Positions 1 to 9,191 of a stretch of DNA of 64,000 nucleotides are shown here, one piece after another. This stretch comes from Streptomyces sp. NBC_00258 (GTDB lineage Bacteria > Actinomycetota > Actinomycetes > Streptomycetales > Streptomycetaceae): assembly GCF_036182465.1 (NCBI RefSeq), contig NZ_CP108081.1, forward strand, positions 8,184,001-8,248,000. The letters run 5' to 3'. Positions within the stretch are counted from its first letter, which is position 1; each line of letters begins with the position of its first letter. The notes under the pieces were generated by a model that worked only from the letters and a program-made list of their open reading frames with translations, ran no database searches and had not been told where the DNA came from. Position numbers and translations under genes: made by a program.

Positions 1-72
1 TTCCGCTGGACAGTCTGGTCTCATGACCGACGGCGGCGCTCGACTGTCACACCGTCCCCGTAGAATCCATGC

Positions 73-1980
73 GTGGCTGGAAGGATCAACGACGAGGACG
101 TGAAGGCTGTTCGGGACGCGGTCCCGATCGACGCCGTGGTCTCGGAGTACCTCCAGCTGCGCAACGCGGGCGGCGGAAACCTCAAGGGTCTCTGCCCCTT
201 CCACGACGAGAAGTCGCCCTCCTTCCAGGTCAGCCCGAGCAAGGGGCTCTTCCACTGCTTCGGCTGCCAGGAGGGCGGCGACACCATCACGTTCGTGATG
301 AAGGTCGACCACCTCACCTTCTCGGAGTCGGTCGAGCGCCTCGCCGCCCAGGCAGGCATCACCCTGCGGTACGAGGAGGGCGGCTACAACCCCTCCCACC
401 AGCGCGGCGAGCGCATCCGCCTGGTCGAGGCCCACAAGATCGCCGCCCAGTTCTACATCGAGCAGCTCGACACCGGCTCCGAGGCCGACACCGGCCGAAA
501 GTTCCTCGCCGAGCGCGGTTTCGACCAGGCCGCGGCCACCCACTTCGGCGTCGGCTACAGCCCCCAGGGCTGGGACCACCTCACCCGCTACCTCCGCGGC
601 AAGGGCTTCAGCGACAAGGAGATCCTCCTCTCCGGCCTCTCCCAGGAGGGCCGCCGAGGCCCCATCGACCGCTTCCGCGGCCGCCTCATGTGGCCGATCC
701 GCGACATCGGCGGCGAGGTCGTCGGCTTCGGCGCCCGAAAGCTGTACGAGTCGGACAACGGCCCGAAGTACCTGAACACACCCGACACGCCGATCTACCG
801 AAAGTCCCAGGTCCTCTACGGCATCGACCTCGCCAAGAAGGACATCGCCAAGAGCAGCCGGGCGGTCGTGGTCGAGGGCTACACGGACGTGATGGCCTGC
901 CACCTCGCCGGCATCACCACCGCCATCGCCACCTGCGGCACGGCCTTCGGCGGCGACCACATCAAGATCCTTCGACGGCTCCTGATGGACAACGGCTCGG
1001 CGCGCGTGATCTTCACCTTCGACGGCGACTCGGCCGGGCAGAAAGCGGCCCTGCGGGCCTTCGAGGACGACCAGAAGTTCGCCGCCGAGACGTACATCGC
1101 GATCGCCCCTGACGGCATGGACCCCTGCGAGCTGCGCCTCGCGAAGGGCGACGCGGCGGTCGCCGACCTGGTCGAACCGCGCACCCCGCTCTTCGAGTTC
1201 GCCCTGCGCCAGATCATCCTGCGGTACGACCTGGAGACCCCCGCGGGCCGAGCGGCCGCGCTCGACGAGGCCGCCCCGATCGTCGCCCGCATCAAGAACA
1301 GCGGCGCCCAGCACGAGGTCGCCGTCCAGCTCGCGGGCATGCTCGGCATCCTCGACACGCAGTTCGTCGTCAAGCGTGTCGCCCAGCTGGCCCGCTGGGC
1401 CCGTGACCGCGGCGGCAAGGGCCCCGCGCCCGCAAGCACCGGCCGCCCCCCGCAGAGTTACGAGAACAGCGGACCCAGGCCGTCCTCCGGCCCCGCCCTG
1501 ACCCTCCGCAACCCCGTGTTCGCCACCGAGCGCGAGCTCCTCAAACTCGCCCTCCAGCGCCCCGAGCTGGTCTCCCCGGCCTTCGACGCGTACGGCGTGG
1601 ACGAGTTCACCGCCCCGCCCTACGCGGCCGTCCGCGAGACGATCATCGAGGCGGGCGGCGCGGAGTACGGCGTCCAGGACCCGCAGGAGTACCTGGTCCG
1701 CGTCCGCGAGGCCGCCTCGGACGACGCCGTCCGCGCCATGGTCACCGAGCTGGCCGTCGAGGCCATCATGCGCAAGACCGTCGACGAGCACTACGCGGGC
1801 GAGCAGCTGGTCACCGTCCGCCGCCGCGCCGTCGAGCGCCGCGTCCGGGACGTCCAGGGCGCCCTCGCCCGCGCCAGCGCCCAGGGCGACCCGGCCCAGC
1901 TGGCCGCCGTACAGAACGAGTTGTGGGTGCTCCAGCAGTACGACCAGGCCCTGCGCGAGAAGGGCGCGGGCGCGCTCTGA
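73..1980 (+). CDS. dnaG: DNA primase DnaG
   Basis: Makes the RNA primers for chromosome replication and works with the replicative helicase. The N-terminal CHC2 zinc ribbon is complete (Cys41, His44, Cys62, Cys65). It is followed by the catalytic core and a TOPRIM domain with the EGYTD acidic motif near residue 265 and the DGDSAG motif near residue 317. The C-terminal third is the more variable helicase-interacting region, entered through a Gly/Pro/Ser-rich linker near residues 440-470. At 635 residues it has normal actinobacterial length. The GTG at 73 gives the usual start (MAGRINDEDV); an ATG four bases upstream is in another frame. It reads co-directionally with the sigma factor gene downstream, an association between primase and a principal-type sigma factor that is also seen outside actinomycetes. 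Confidence 0.97.
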   Translation: MAGRINDEDVKAVRDAVPIDAVVSEYLQLRNAGGGNLKGLCPFHDEKSPSFQVSPSKGLFHCFGCQEGGDTITFVMKVDHLTFSESVERLAAQAGITLRYEEGGYNPSHQRGERIRLVEAHKIAAQFYIEQLDTGSEADTGRKFLAERGFDQAAATHFGVGYSPQGWDHLTRYLRGKGFSDKEILLSGLSQEGRRGPIDRFRGRLMWPIRDIGGEVVGFGARKLYESDNGPKYLNTPDTPIYRKSQVLYGIDLAKKDIAKSSRAVVVEGYTDVMACHLAGITTAIATCGTAFGGDHIKILRRLLMDNGSARVIFTFDGDSAGQKAALRAFEDDQKFAAETYIAIAPDGMDPCELRLAKGDAAVADLVEPRTPLFEFALRQIILRYDLETPAGRAAALDEAAPIVARIKNSGAQHEVAVQLAGMLGILDTQFVVKRVAQLARWARDRGGKGPAPASTGRPPQSYENSGPRPSSGPALTLRNPVFATERELLKLALQRPELVSPAFDAYGVDEFTAPPYAAVRETIIEAGGAEYGVQDPQEYLVRVREAASDDAVRAMVTELAVEAIMRKTVDEHYAGEQLVTVRRRAVERRVRDVQGALARASAQGDPAQLAAVQNELWVLQQYDQALREKGAGAL

Positions 1981-2519
1981 GGCGGGTGCGAAACCGTCCG
2001 CCCGCACGCACGCGGTCACTTCTCGTGCCTTCTCGTGCACGGGCCGATTCGGTGGCGTAGGACGGGGAACCCGTCGACGTGACCATCGGCTGTGAAGGCA
2101 TCCGGCGCGAGCCGCGAGATGTACGCCGGCTTGAGACCGGCGCCGGCCGCCCAGTGGCGCAGCCGTTCAGAACCGGCAGCACAGTCACGGCGGGCCGTCA
2201 CGTATACCCCGTAATCGGAACCGGACACTCGGGGATCGTGCCAGATCAGGGCACGAACAGGCCCGCGAGTTCTCCGCGAGGGTAACCACGCGGTCACGGA
2301 CCGGACTCAAAAAGTCACCGCACGCCCCTCGTGGCGACGATGTGTCGTACTCCACACTGGGTTCCGGTGCCTGAGTCCTCGGAGCGCGGCCGACCCGAAC
2401 GCGACGGGTCCAATGTCCCCGCGGTTCCGCTCAACGTGTTCGGGACGGACAGCGGCAAGGCCGTCGTCCCCGTCCCGCTGCCGCACGCCTCAGCAGCGAC
2501 ATTCCTGGAGGTCGCCCCC
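1981..2519. other. dnaG-sigma factor spacer
   Basis: About 540 bases if the sigma factor starts at 2520. Apart from the doubtful reverse-strand frame at 2016-2297, it must hold the promoter of the sigma factor gene. I see no convincing -35/-10 pair. The part from 2331 stays open in frame with the sigma factor, so it may instead be an N-terminal extension. Confidence 0.4.
2016..2297 (-). CDS. possible small hypothetical protein
   Basis: A 93-codon reading frame opposite to dnaG and the sigma gene, starting at GTG. The composition is mildly protein-like (Trp, Tyr and acidic residues throughout; a stretch reading WHDPRVSGSDYGVYVTARRD), but third-position GC is clearly lower than in neighbouring genes and no ribosome binding site stands out. 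I recognise no family. It may be a minor conserved gene or a chance frame in the dnaG-sigma spacer. Confidence 0.3.
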   Translation of the reverse strand: MTAWLPSRRTRGPVRALIWHDPRVSGSDYGVYVTARRDCAAGSERLRHWAAGAGLKPAYISRLAPDAFTADGHVDGFPVLRHRIGPCTRRHEK

Positions 2520-3653
2520 GTGCAGACCCAGACCCTCACCCAGACCGACAACACCGGCGACACGGACGCGGATTCCGACGTCATCGCGGCCGTACCGCCG
2601 CAGAGCCGTGCCGCGCACCACCCCGAGACGGCGGCGGATCCGGAGGGCTCGCAGGCCGAGCCCGACGAGTCGCCCGTCATGCTCGTGGAGACCGAGGCGC
2701 CGGAGCCGGTGGAAGTGCCCCGCGGGCGTACGGACACCGGTGGGCCCTCGTCCGACCTGTTCCGCCAGTACCTGCGGGAGATCGGCCGGATCCCGCTGCT
2801 CACCGCCGCGGAGGAGGTGGAGCTGGCGCGTCGGGTCGAGGCCGGCCTCTTCGCCGAGGAGCGGCTGCGTCTGGCTTCCGACCTGGACAGCCAACTCGCC
2901 CTGGACCTCGACAAGTTGGTGGTCATGGGCCGGATGGCCAAACGCCGGCTCATCGAGGCGAACCTCCGGCTGGTCGTCTCCGTCGCCAAGCGGTACGTGG
3001 GGCGCGGGCTGACCATGCTCGATCTCGTCCAGGAGGGAAACCTGGGGTTGATCAGGGCGGTCGAGAAGTTCGACTACGCCCGTGGGTACAAGTTCTCGAC
3101 GTACGCGACCTGGTGGATCCGCCAGGCCATGTCCAGGGCCCTCGCCGACCAGGCCCGGACGATCCGGGTGCCCGTCCACGTGGTCGAGTTGATCAACCGG
3201 GTGGTGCGGGTGCAGCGGCGGATGCTGCAGGAGCGGGGGTACGAGCCGACGCCGGAGGAGGTCGCTGCGCATTTGGATCTCCCCAGTGAACGGGTCAGCG
3301 AGGTCCTGCGGCTGGCCCAGGAGCCGGTGTCCCTCCACGCGCCTGTGGGCGAGGAGGACGATGTGGCTCTCGGGGACCTCATCGAGGACGGGGACGCGAC
3401 GAGTCCTGTGGAGTCGGCGGCGTTCCTGCTCCTGAGGGAGCACCTGGAGGCGGTCCTCTCGACCCTCGGGGAGCGCGAGCGGAAGGTGGTCCAACTCCGC
3501 TACGGCCTGGCGGACGGCCGTCCCCGCACGCTGGAGGAGATAGGCCGCATCTTCGGCGTCACCCGCGAGCGCATCCGCCAGATCGAATCCAAGACGTTGA
3601 ACAAACTCCGAGACCACGCCTTCGCAGACCAACTGCGGGGCTACCTGGACTGA
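2520..3653 (+). CDS. hrdA: principal-type RNA polymerase sigma factor, HrdA-like
   Basis: Sigma-70 group 1/2 factor that directs RNA polymerase to promoters. Region 1.2 starts at DLFRQYLREIG, followed by region 2 with the -10-recognising KFSTYATWWIRQAM segment, region 3, and region 4.2 with the helix-turn-helix TLEEIGRIFGVTRERIRQIE near the C terminus. The frame is open from a GTG at 2331, but that extension is low-complexity. The GTG at 2520 has a GGAGG eight bases upstream and gives a 377-residue protein starting MQTQTLTQTD, so I prefer it. The position beside dnaG and the short acidic N terminus (no long region 1.1 like HrdB) argue for the non-essential paralogue HrdA. The symbol rests on synteny recalled from S. 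coelicolor; HrdC or HrdD are the alternatives. Confidence 0.85.
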   Translation: MQTQTLTQTDNTGDTDADSDVIAAVPPQSRAAHHPETAADPEGSQAEPDESPVMLVETEAPEPVEVPRGRTDTGGPSSDLFRQYLREIGRIPLLTAAEEVELARRVEAGLFAEERLRLASDLDSQLALDLDKLVVMGRMAKRRLIEANLRLVVSVAKRYVGRGLTMLDLVQEGNLGLIRAVEKFDYARGYKFSTYATWWIRQAMSRALADQARTIRVPVHVVELINRVVRVQRRMLQERGYEPTPEEVAAHLDLPSERVSEVLRLAQEPVSLHAPVGEEDDVALGDLIEDGDATSPVESAAFLLLREHLEAVLSTLGERERKVVQLRYGLADGRPRTLEEIGRIFGVTRERIRQIESKTLNKLRDHAFADQLRGYLD

Positions 3654-3664
3654 CAGGGTATTTC

Positions 3665-3818
3665 TTCGCCCCCGCCGCCCCTACCCGTTCCCTTCCCCTG
3701 GGGGCTGACGCCCCCAGACCCCCACTGAAAACCAGCCTCTCCGGCGTTTGAGGAGCGGGGGTTCGGGGGCGGAGCCCCTGAGCAAGTGACGGGAATGGGT
3801 AGGGGCGGCGGGGGCGAA
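3665..3818. repeat. long inverted repeat between convergent genes
   Basis: The arms 3665-3692 and 3791-3818 are 28 bases each and complementary at 27 positions. They enclose about 100 bases that carry a perfect inner hairpin (3698-3717) and a G/C-rich core containing the CCGGCGTTTGAGGA motif typical of interspersed Streptomyces elements. It lies between the stops of the convergent sigma factor and ABC genes and probably ends transcription from both sides. Confidence 0.7.
3698..3717. terminator. hairpin after the sigma factor gene
   Basis: Perfect 8-bp stem CTGGGGGC/GCCCCCAG with the 4-base loop TGAC, 45 bases past the sigma factor stop. There is no T-run, as is common for terminators in these genomes. 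Confidence 0.6.
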
Positions 3819-3844
3819 AAAACCCAACCGCCCCCGGCCACCCC

Positions 3845-5773
3845 TCAGTCCACCTCCACCACAGCCTCCGCGAACTGGGCCTTGTACAGGCGGGCGTACG
3901 CGCCGTTCGCGGCCAGCAGGTCCGTGTGGGCGCCCTGTTCCACGATCGACCCGTTCTCCATCACGAGAATGGTGTCGGCATCGCGGATCGTCGACAGACG
4001 ATGCGCGATGACGAACGACGTCCGCCCGTGCGCGAGCTTCGCCATCGCCTTCTGGATGAGCACCTCGGTACGGGTGTCCACCGAACTCGTCGCCTCGTCC
4101 AGCACAAGGATCACCGGATCGGACAGGAACGCCCGAGCGATGGTGATCAGCTGCTTCTCACCCGCACTCACCCCCGACCCCTCGTCGTCGATGACGGTGT
4201 CGTACCCGTCGGGCAACGTCCGGACGAACCGGTCGGCATGGGCGGCCCGAGCCGCCTCCTCGATCTCCCCACGGGTGACCTCCCGGGAGGCCCCGTACGC
4301 GATGTTCTCCGCGATCGAACCGCCGAACAGCCAGGTGTCCTGCAGCACCATGCCGATCCCGGCCCGCAGTTCGTCCCGGGACATCTTCGCGATGTCGACC
4401 CCGTCGAGGGTGATACGCCCGCCCGTGACCTCGTAGAACCGCATCAGCAGGTTCACGAGCGTGGTCTTGCCGGCGCCCGTCGGCCCGACGATGGCGACCG
4501 TGTGCCCCGGCTCCACCTTCAGCGACAGGTCCTCGATGAGCGGCTTCTCCGGGTCGTACCGGAAGGAGACCCCCTCCAGCGCCACCCGGCCCCGGAGTTC
4601 CTCCGGACGCGCGCCCGTCACCGGGTCGGCCTCCTGCTCCTCCGCGTCCAGCAGTTCGAAGATCCGCTCCGCCGAAGCGACCCCGGACTGCACGAGGTTC
4701 GCCATCGAGGCGACCTGGGTGAGCGGCATGGAGAACTGCCGGGAGTACTGGATGAAGGCCTGGACGTCACCGATCGAGAGGGCGCCCGACGCGACGCGCA
4801 GACCGCCGACCACGGCCACCAGCACATAGTTCAGGTTCGACACGAACATCATCAGCGGCTGCATGACCCCGCTGTTGAACTGCGCCCGGAACCCGGCCTC
4901 GTACAGCTTCTCGTTCTCCTCGGCGAACTGTGCCGCCGACTCGTCCTGCCGCCCGAAGACCTTGACGAGGTTGTGGCCGGTGTACATCTCCTCGATGTGC
5001 GCGTTGAGCTTGCCGGTGGTCCGCCACTGCTGCACGAAGTGCGGCTGCGACCGCTTGCCCACCCGGGTGGCGACGACGAACGACAGCGGCACGGTGACCA
5101 GCGCGACGAGCGCGAGCAGCCACGACACCCAGAACATCATCGCCAGCACACCGACGATCGTCAGCAGCGAGTTGACCAGCTGGCCCATCGACTGCTGGAG
5201 GGTCTGCCCGATGTTGTCGATGTCGTTCGTGGCGCGGCTGAGCACCTCACCGCGCTGCCGCTTGTCGAAGTACGACAGCGGCAGCCGCGACAGCTTCGTC
5301 TGCACGTCCTCGCGCATGTTGTACATCGTCTTGTTGACGGCCCGGTTCACCAGCCGCGTCGCCACGGTCATCAGCAGACCGGCCACCAGGAACGCCACGA
5401 GAGCGAGCAGCAGCACCTCGCCGACCGCGCCGAAGTCGATGCCCTTGCCCGGGGTGAAGTCCGTCCCGGAGAGCATGTCGGCCATGCCGCCGTCGCCGCG
5501 CTCCCGCATCGCCGCGAGGGCCTCGGCCTTCGTCTGCCCCGCGGGCATCTCCCGTCCGACGACCCCGGCGAAGACGAGGTCGGTGGCCCGGCCCAGGATC
5601 TTCGGCCCGAGGACCGACAGGCCGACGCTGAACACCACGGCGACGAGCATCACGTACAGAGTGGTGCGTTCCGGCTTGAAATGCGCCAGCAGCCGCTTCC
5701 CGGACCCCTTGAAGTCCATCGAGTGATGGTCGGGGCCCGTCCCGGCCATCATCCGCCCCATGGGCCCGGCCAT
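3845..5773 (-). CDS. ABC exporter, transmembrane-ATPase fusion (subunit 2)
   Basis: Half-transporter with an exporter-type six-helix membrane domain (about residues 30-360) and a C-terminal ATPase. The ATPase has Walker A GPTGAGKTT, Walker B ILVLDEATSS with the catalytic Glu, and the switch His in AHRLST. The signature motif is VSAGEKQ rather than LSGGQ. The 642 residues include an extra loop rich in Gly/Met/Asp between the first two helices. Its start overlaps the stop of the upstream transporter gene by one base (TGATG), so the two are co-translated and almost certainly form a heterodimeric exporter. The substrate is not readable from sequence; the family covers drugs, lipids and peptides. 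Confidence 0.9.
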   Translation of the reverse strand: MAGPMGRMMAGTGPDHHSMDFKGSGKRLLAHFKPERTTLYVMLVAVVFSVGLSVLGPKILGRATDLVFAGVVGREMPAGQTKAEALAAMRERGDGGMADMLSGTDFTPGKGIDFGAVGEVLLLALVAFLVAGLLMTVATRLVNRAVNKTMYNMREDVQTKLSRLPLSYFDKRQRGEVLSRATNDIDNIGQTLQQSMGQLVNSLLTIVGVLAMMFWVSWLLALVALVTVPLSFVVATRVGKRSQPHFVQQWRTTGKLNAHIEEMYTGHNLVKVFGRQDESAAQFAEENEKLYEAGFRAQFNSGVMQPLMMFVSNLNYVLVAVVGGLRVASGALSIGDVQAFIQYSRQFSMPLTQVASMANLVQSGVASAERIFELLDAEEQEADPVTGARPEELRGRVALEGVSFRYDPEKPLIEDLSLKVEPGHTVAIVGPTGAGKTTLVNLLMRFYEVTGGRITLDGVDIAKMSRDELRAGIGMVLQDTWLFGGSIAENIAYGASREVTRGEIEEAARAAHADRFVRTLPDGYDTVIDDEGSGVSAGEKQLITIARAFLSDPVILVLDEATSSVDTRTEVLIQKAMAKLAHGRTSFVIAHRLSTIRDADTILVMENGSIVEQGAHTDLLAANGAYARLYKAQFAEAVVEVD

Positions 5774-7506
5774 CAGGCTGCCTCCGCTTCCGTCAGCTGG
5801 GAGAGCACGATCTCCCGGTATGTCTCGTTCTCCGCCATCAGCTCGTGGTGGCGGCCCGTGCCGACGACCCGGCCCTCGTCGAGGACCACGATCCGGTCGG
5901 CGTCACGGATGGTCGACACCCGCTGGGCGACGATCACGACCGTCGCCTCGGCGGTCTCCTGCGCGAGCGCCCTCCGCAACGCCGCGTCCGTGGCGTAGTC
6001 GAGCGCCGAGAAGGAGTCGTCGAAGAGGTAGATCTCGGGGCGCTGCACAAGGGTCCGGGCGATGGCGAGCCGCTGCCGCTGGCCGCCCGACACATTCGTC
6101 CCGCCCTGCGCGATCGTCGCGTCGAGACCGTTCTCCAGACCCTCCACGAAGCCCTTGGCCTGCGCCACCTCCAGCGCGTGCCACAGCTCCTCGTCGGTCG
6201 CGTCCGGATTGCCGTACCGGAGGTTGGTCGCCACCGTGCCCGCGAAGAGGTACGGCTTCTGCGGTACGAGGCCCACCGTGCGCGCGAGCAGCCGCGGCTC
6301 GACCGTGCGTACGTCGACGCCGTCCACCAGCACCTGGCCGTCGGTGGCGTCGAACAGCCGGGGGACCAGGCCGAGGAGCGTGGACTTGCCGCTGCCGGTC
6401 GAGCCGATCACGGCGGTGGTCTCACCCGGCAGGGCCACCAGGTCGATGGTCCTCAGTACCGGCTCCTCGGCACCCGGGTAGCGGAACCCGGCACCCCGGA
6501 TCTCCAGATGGCCGTGCCGCCGCAGCTCCAGGACCGGTGCCTTCGGCGGGACCACACTGCTGGAGGTGTCCAGGACCTCCTGGATGCGCTCGGCACACAC
6601 CTCCGCGCGCGGCACCATCATGAACATGAAGGTGGCCATCATCACGGACATGACGATCTGCATCAGGTAGGCGAGGAACGCGGTCAGCGCGCCGATCTGC
6701 ATCCCGCCGCTGTCGATCCGGTGGGCGCCGAACCACACCACCGCGATCGACGACACGTTCACCACCGTCATGACGATGGGGAACATCAGCGCCAGCATCC
6801 GCCCGGTGCCCAGCGACACCTCGGTGAGGTCGGCGTTCGCCTTCCGGAAACGCTCCTCCTCGTAGCCGTCGCGCACGAAGGCCCGGATGACGCGGTTGCC
6901 GGTGATCTGCTCGCGCAGCACCCGGTTCACCGTGTCGAGCCGCACCTGCATCGTGCGGAACAGCGGCCGCAGCCGGCGCACGATGAGACTCACCGAGATC
7001 CCGAGCACCGGCACGACGGCGAGCAGCACCCCGGACAGCGGTACGTCGAGCCCGAGCGCGAGGACGATGCCGCCCACGCACATGATCGGCGCCGACACCA
7101 GCAGCGTGAACGTCATCAGGGTGAGCATCTGCACCTGCTGCACGTCGTTCGTCGTGCGGGTGATCAGCGACGGCGCCCCGAAGTGGCCGACCTCACGCGC
7201 GGAGAACGACTGCACCCGGTCGAAGATGCCGGCCCGGATGTCCCGGCCGACCGCGGAGGCCGTACGGGCGCCGTAGTAGACGGCCCCGATGTTGCAGACG
7301 ACCTGGGCCAGCGAGATGCCGATCATCAGGGCGCCGAAGGTCAGGATGTAGCCCGTGTCGCCGTCGACGACACCGTTGTCGATGATGTCCGCGTTCAGCG
7401 TGGGCAGGTAGAGCGTGGCGCAGGTCTGCAGGAACTGCAGCAGTACGAGCAGCGCGATGGGTTTCTTGTAGGGCGTGAGATAGGTACGCAGGAGTCGTAT
7501 GAGCAC
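5773..7506 (-). CDS. ABC exporter, transmembrane-ATPase fusion (subunit 1)
   Basis: 577-residue half-transporter with an N-terminal exporter membrane domain and a C-terminal ATPase. Walker A is GSTGSGKST and the signature is canonical (NVSGGQRQR). Walker B reads IYLFDDSFSALD, so the catalytic Glu is Asp, and the switch His is Gln (VAQRVST). This is the pattern of the degenerate-site partner in heterodimeric exporters; the partner encoded immediately downstream keeps Glu and His. The start is GTG. Proposed role: the regulatory half of an asymmetric efflux pump in the plasma membrane. Confidence 0.9.
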   Translation of the reverse strand: MLIRLLRTYLTPYKKPIALLVLLQFLQTCATLYLPTLNADIIDNGVVDGDTGYILTFGALMIGISLAQVVCNIGAVYYGARTASAVGRDIRAGIFDRVQSFSAREVGHFGAPSLITRTTNDVQQVQMLTLMTFTLLVSAPIMCVGGIVLALGLDVPLSGVLLAVVPVLGISVSLIVRRLRPLFRTMQVRLDTVNRVLREQITGNRVIRAFVRDGYEEERFRKANADLTEVSLGTGRMLALMFPIVMTVVNVSSIAVVWFGAHRIDSGGMQIGALTAFLAYLMQIVMSVMMATFMFMMVPRAEVCAERIQEVLDTSSSVVPPKAPVLELRRHGHLEIRGAGFRYPGAEEPVLRTIDLVALPGETTAVIGSTGSGKSTLLGLVPRLFDATDGQVLVDGVDVRTVEPRLLARTVGLVPQKPYLFAGTVATNLRYGNPDATDEELWHALEVAQAKGFVEGLENGLDATIAQGGTNVSGGQRQRLAIARTLVQRPEIYLFDDSFSALDYATDAALRRALAQETAEATVVIVAQRVSTIRDADRIVVLDEGRVVGTGRHHELMAENETYREIVLSQLTEAEAA

Positions 7507-7673
7507 ACTGGGTCTCTCGGAGTCGGCGGCGGGGCGGTTGGTTGCCCTTGGCCCCTATCGTCGAACACTCCACCCGTGTTACCTCAACTGATTAAGCCAA
7601 GAGAGGTCCAAGAGCGGACCGGGCTTCGGTCCGAAGCCGTAGGCCGTTCGAGTCGCCCGGGCTCCGAGAGGCC
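7507..7673. promoter_or_regulatory. leader region of the ABC exporter operon
   Basis: 167 bases that must hold the ABC operon promoter and the end of the kinase transcript. The AT-richer stretch 7577-7612 contains CAACTGATTAAGCCAAG, loosely like a MarR-type TTGnnTTAATCAA half-palindrome. I cannot place -35/-10 boxes with confidence. Confidence 0.3.
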
Positions 7674-9128
7674 TCAGGGGCGGAAAGCCCCCGGGTGCGT
7701 CTGGTCCCGTACCGACACGTACTGCTGCCGCACGGCCTGGCCCACCGCCAGCTCCTCGCCGGGCTCCAGGATCTGCGCGGCCGCGCCCTGCCAGACGGGC
7801 GGCAGCCCCGGCTGGATCGTGCCCTGCGAGGTACCGAGCGCCCAGGCCGCCTGCCGGGCCGCGCCGATCGCCGCGTAGTCCGCGGGCTGCGGCACCACGA
7901 TCTGCGTACCGAGCAGCGCGGGAGCGCAGGCCTGCACCGCGCTCAGCTCGGCGGCCTGGCCCAGCAGGAAGATCCGTCGCACCTCCACGCCTCGCTTGCG
8001 CAGCACGTCCAGCGCGTCCGCGAGCCCGCACAGCATGCCCTCGAAGGCGGCCCGTGCCAGATGCTCGGGCTTCATCGACTCCCGCCGCAGCCCGGCCAGC
8101 GTCCCCGCCGTGTGCGGCAGGTTGGGCGTCCGCTCGCCCTCCAGATAGGGCAGCAGCACGAGCCCGTGGGAGCCCGGGGTGGACTTCATCGCCAGGTCCG
8201 ACAGGGCCTCCAGGTCCGGCACGCCGAGCAGTTCGGCGGCCCCGCGCAGGGCCCGTACGGCATTGAGCGTGGTGACGACCGGCAGATGCATCCCGGTCGC
8301 GTCCGCGAGGGAGGTGATCATTCCGGAGGAGTCGACGAGCGCCTCGTGGTGCACGGCCATCACGGAACCGGAGGCGCCGAGCGACACCACCGCGTCCCCG
8401 AGCCCGATGCCCAGCCCGAACGCCGCCGCCATCGTCTCGCCCGTCCCCGCCGAGATCAGCAGCCCCTCGGGCGTCGTCCCCGCGGCCTCCCACGGCCCCA
8501 GCACATCGGGCAGCAGCGCCTGGTGCCCGAGCGCCAGCTCCACGAGATCGGGCCGGTACGCACCGGTCGCCGCCGACCAGTAGCCGGTCCCGGAGGCCCC
8601 GCCCCGGTCGGTGGTCCGGCGTGCCGGACGGCCGAGCAGCTGCCACACCAGCCAGTCGTGCGCCTGGAGCAGCACCGTGGTGCGCAGCGCCGCATCGGGT
8701 TCGTTCCTCGCGAGCCAGCGCAGCTTCGTGACCGGCTGCGCCGCCTGCGGCACGCAGCCCACGGCCTGCGCCCAGGCCTCGCGTCCGCCCAGGGCGTCGA
8801 CCAGGTCGGCGGCCGCGACCTGAGCCCGCTTGTCCCCGCCGACCATCGCCGGACGCACCGTGTTGCCCTGGGTGTCCACCGGCACGAGCCCGTTCTGCTG
8901 CGCGGACACACCGATGGCCTGAACGCCTTCGAGGAGCCCGCCGCCCGCGGCCTCGCCCAGGGACAGCAGCCAGGCCTGCGGGTCGACGTCCGAAGGCCGG
9001 CCGCCCTCGGACACGCCGTCCATCGGATGCGGGGCATACCCCTGCCTGAGCACGGCTCCGCTGTCCGCGTCGCAGACGACGATGCGAGTGAAATCGGGCG
9101 AACTGTCCAACCCGGCGACTATCCCCAT
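7674..9128 (-). CDS. FGGY-family carbohydrate kinase, xylulokinase-like
   Basis: Sugar kinase of the ASKHA fold. It opens with the phosphate-1 loop region MGIVAGLDSS and continues with IGVSAQQNGLVPVD, the FGGY N-domain strand close to the sugar site. The C-terminal half has the adenosine-binding Gly-rich segments (VSLGASGSVMAV, FLLGQAAELSAVQ). 484 residues is normal for XylB-type kinases. Substrate specificity cannot be set by eye: D-xylulose is most likely, with L-ribulose or another pentulose possible. It stands alone between the ABC operon and the YtxH-like gene, with no isomerase or transporter nearby. Confidence 0.85.
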   Translation of the reverse strand: MGIVAGLDSSPDFTRIVVCDADSGAVLRQGYAPHPMDGVSEGGRPSDVDPQAWLLSLGEAAGGGLLEGVQAIGVSAQQNGLVPVDTQGNTVRPAMVGGDKRAQVAAADLVDALGGREAWAQAVGCVPQAAQPVTKLRWLARNEPDAALRTTVLLQAHDWLVWQLLGRPARRTTDRGGASGTGYWSAATGAYRPDLVELALGHQALLPDVLGPWEAAGTTPEGLLISAGTGETMAAAFGLGIGLGDAVVSLGASGSVMAVHHEALVDSSGMITSLADATGMHLPVVTTLNAVRALRGAAELLGVPDLEALSDLAMKSTPGSHGLVLLPYLEGERTPNLPHTAGTLAGLRRESMKPEHLARAAFEGMLCGLADALDVLRKRGVEVRRIFLLGQAAELSAVQACAPALLGTQIVVPQPADYAAIGAARQAAWALGTSQGTIQPGLPPVWQGAAAQILEPGEELAVGQAVRQQYVSVRDQTHPGAFRP

Positions 9129-9191
9129 GGCGGAAATTCTGCCGTACGACCGGACCCGGCCGTACCGGACCGGCGGAGGCGGCCGTACCGG

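Noticed and set aside
2079..2285. A 68-codon forward frame in the dnaG-sigma spacer
   Set aside because: No ribosome site and no protein-like pattern; it overlaps the slightly better reverse-strand candidate.
3926..5998. A 690-codon forward frame opposite the ABC exporter genes
   Set aside because: His/Arg/Asp-rich mirror of the ABC coding strand; Walker and signature motifs are on the reverse strand.
7579..8646. A 355-codon reverse frame overlapping the FGGY kinase
   Set aside because: Ala/Arg/Gly-rich shadow of the kinase, which has all family motifs in its own frame.
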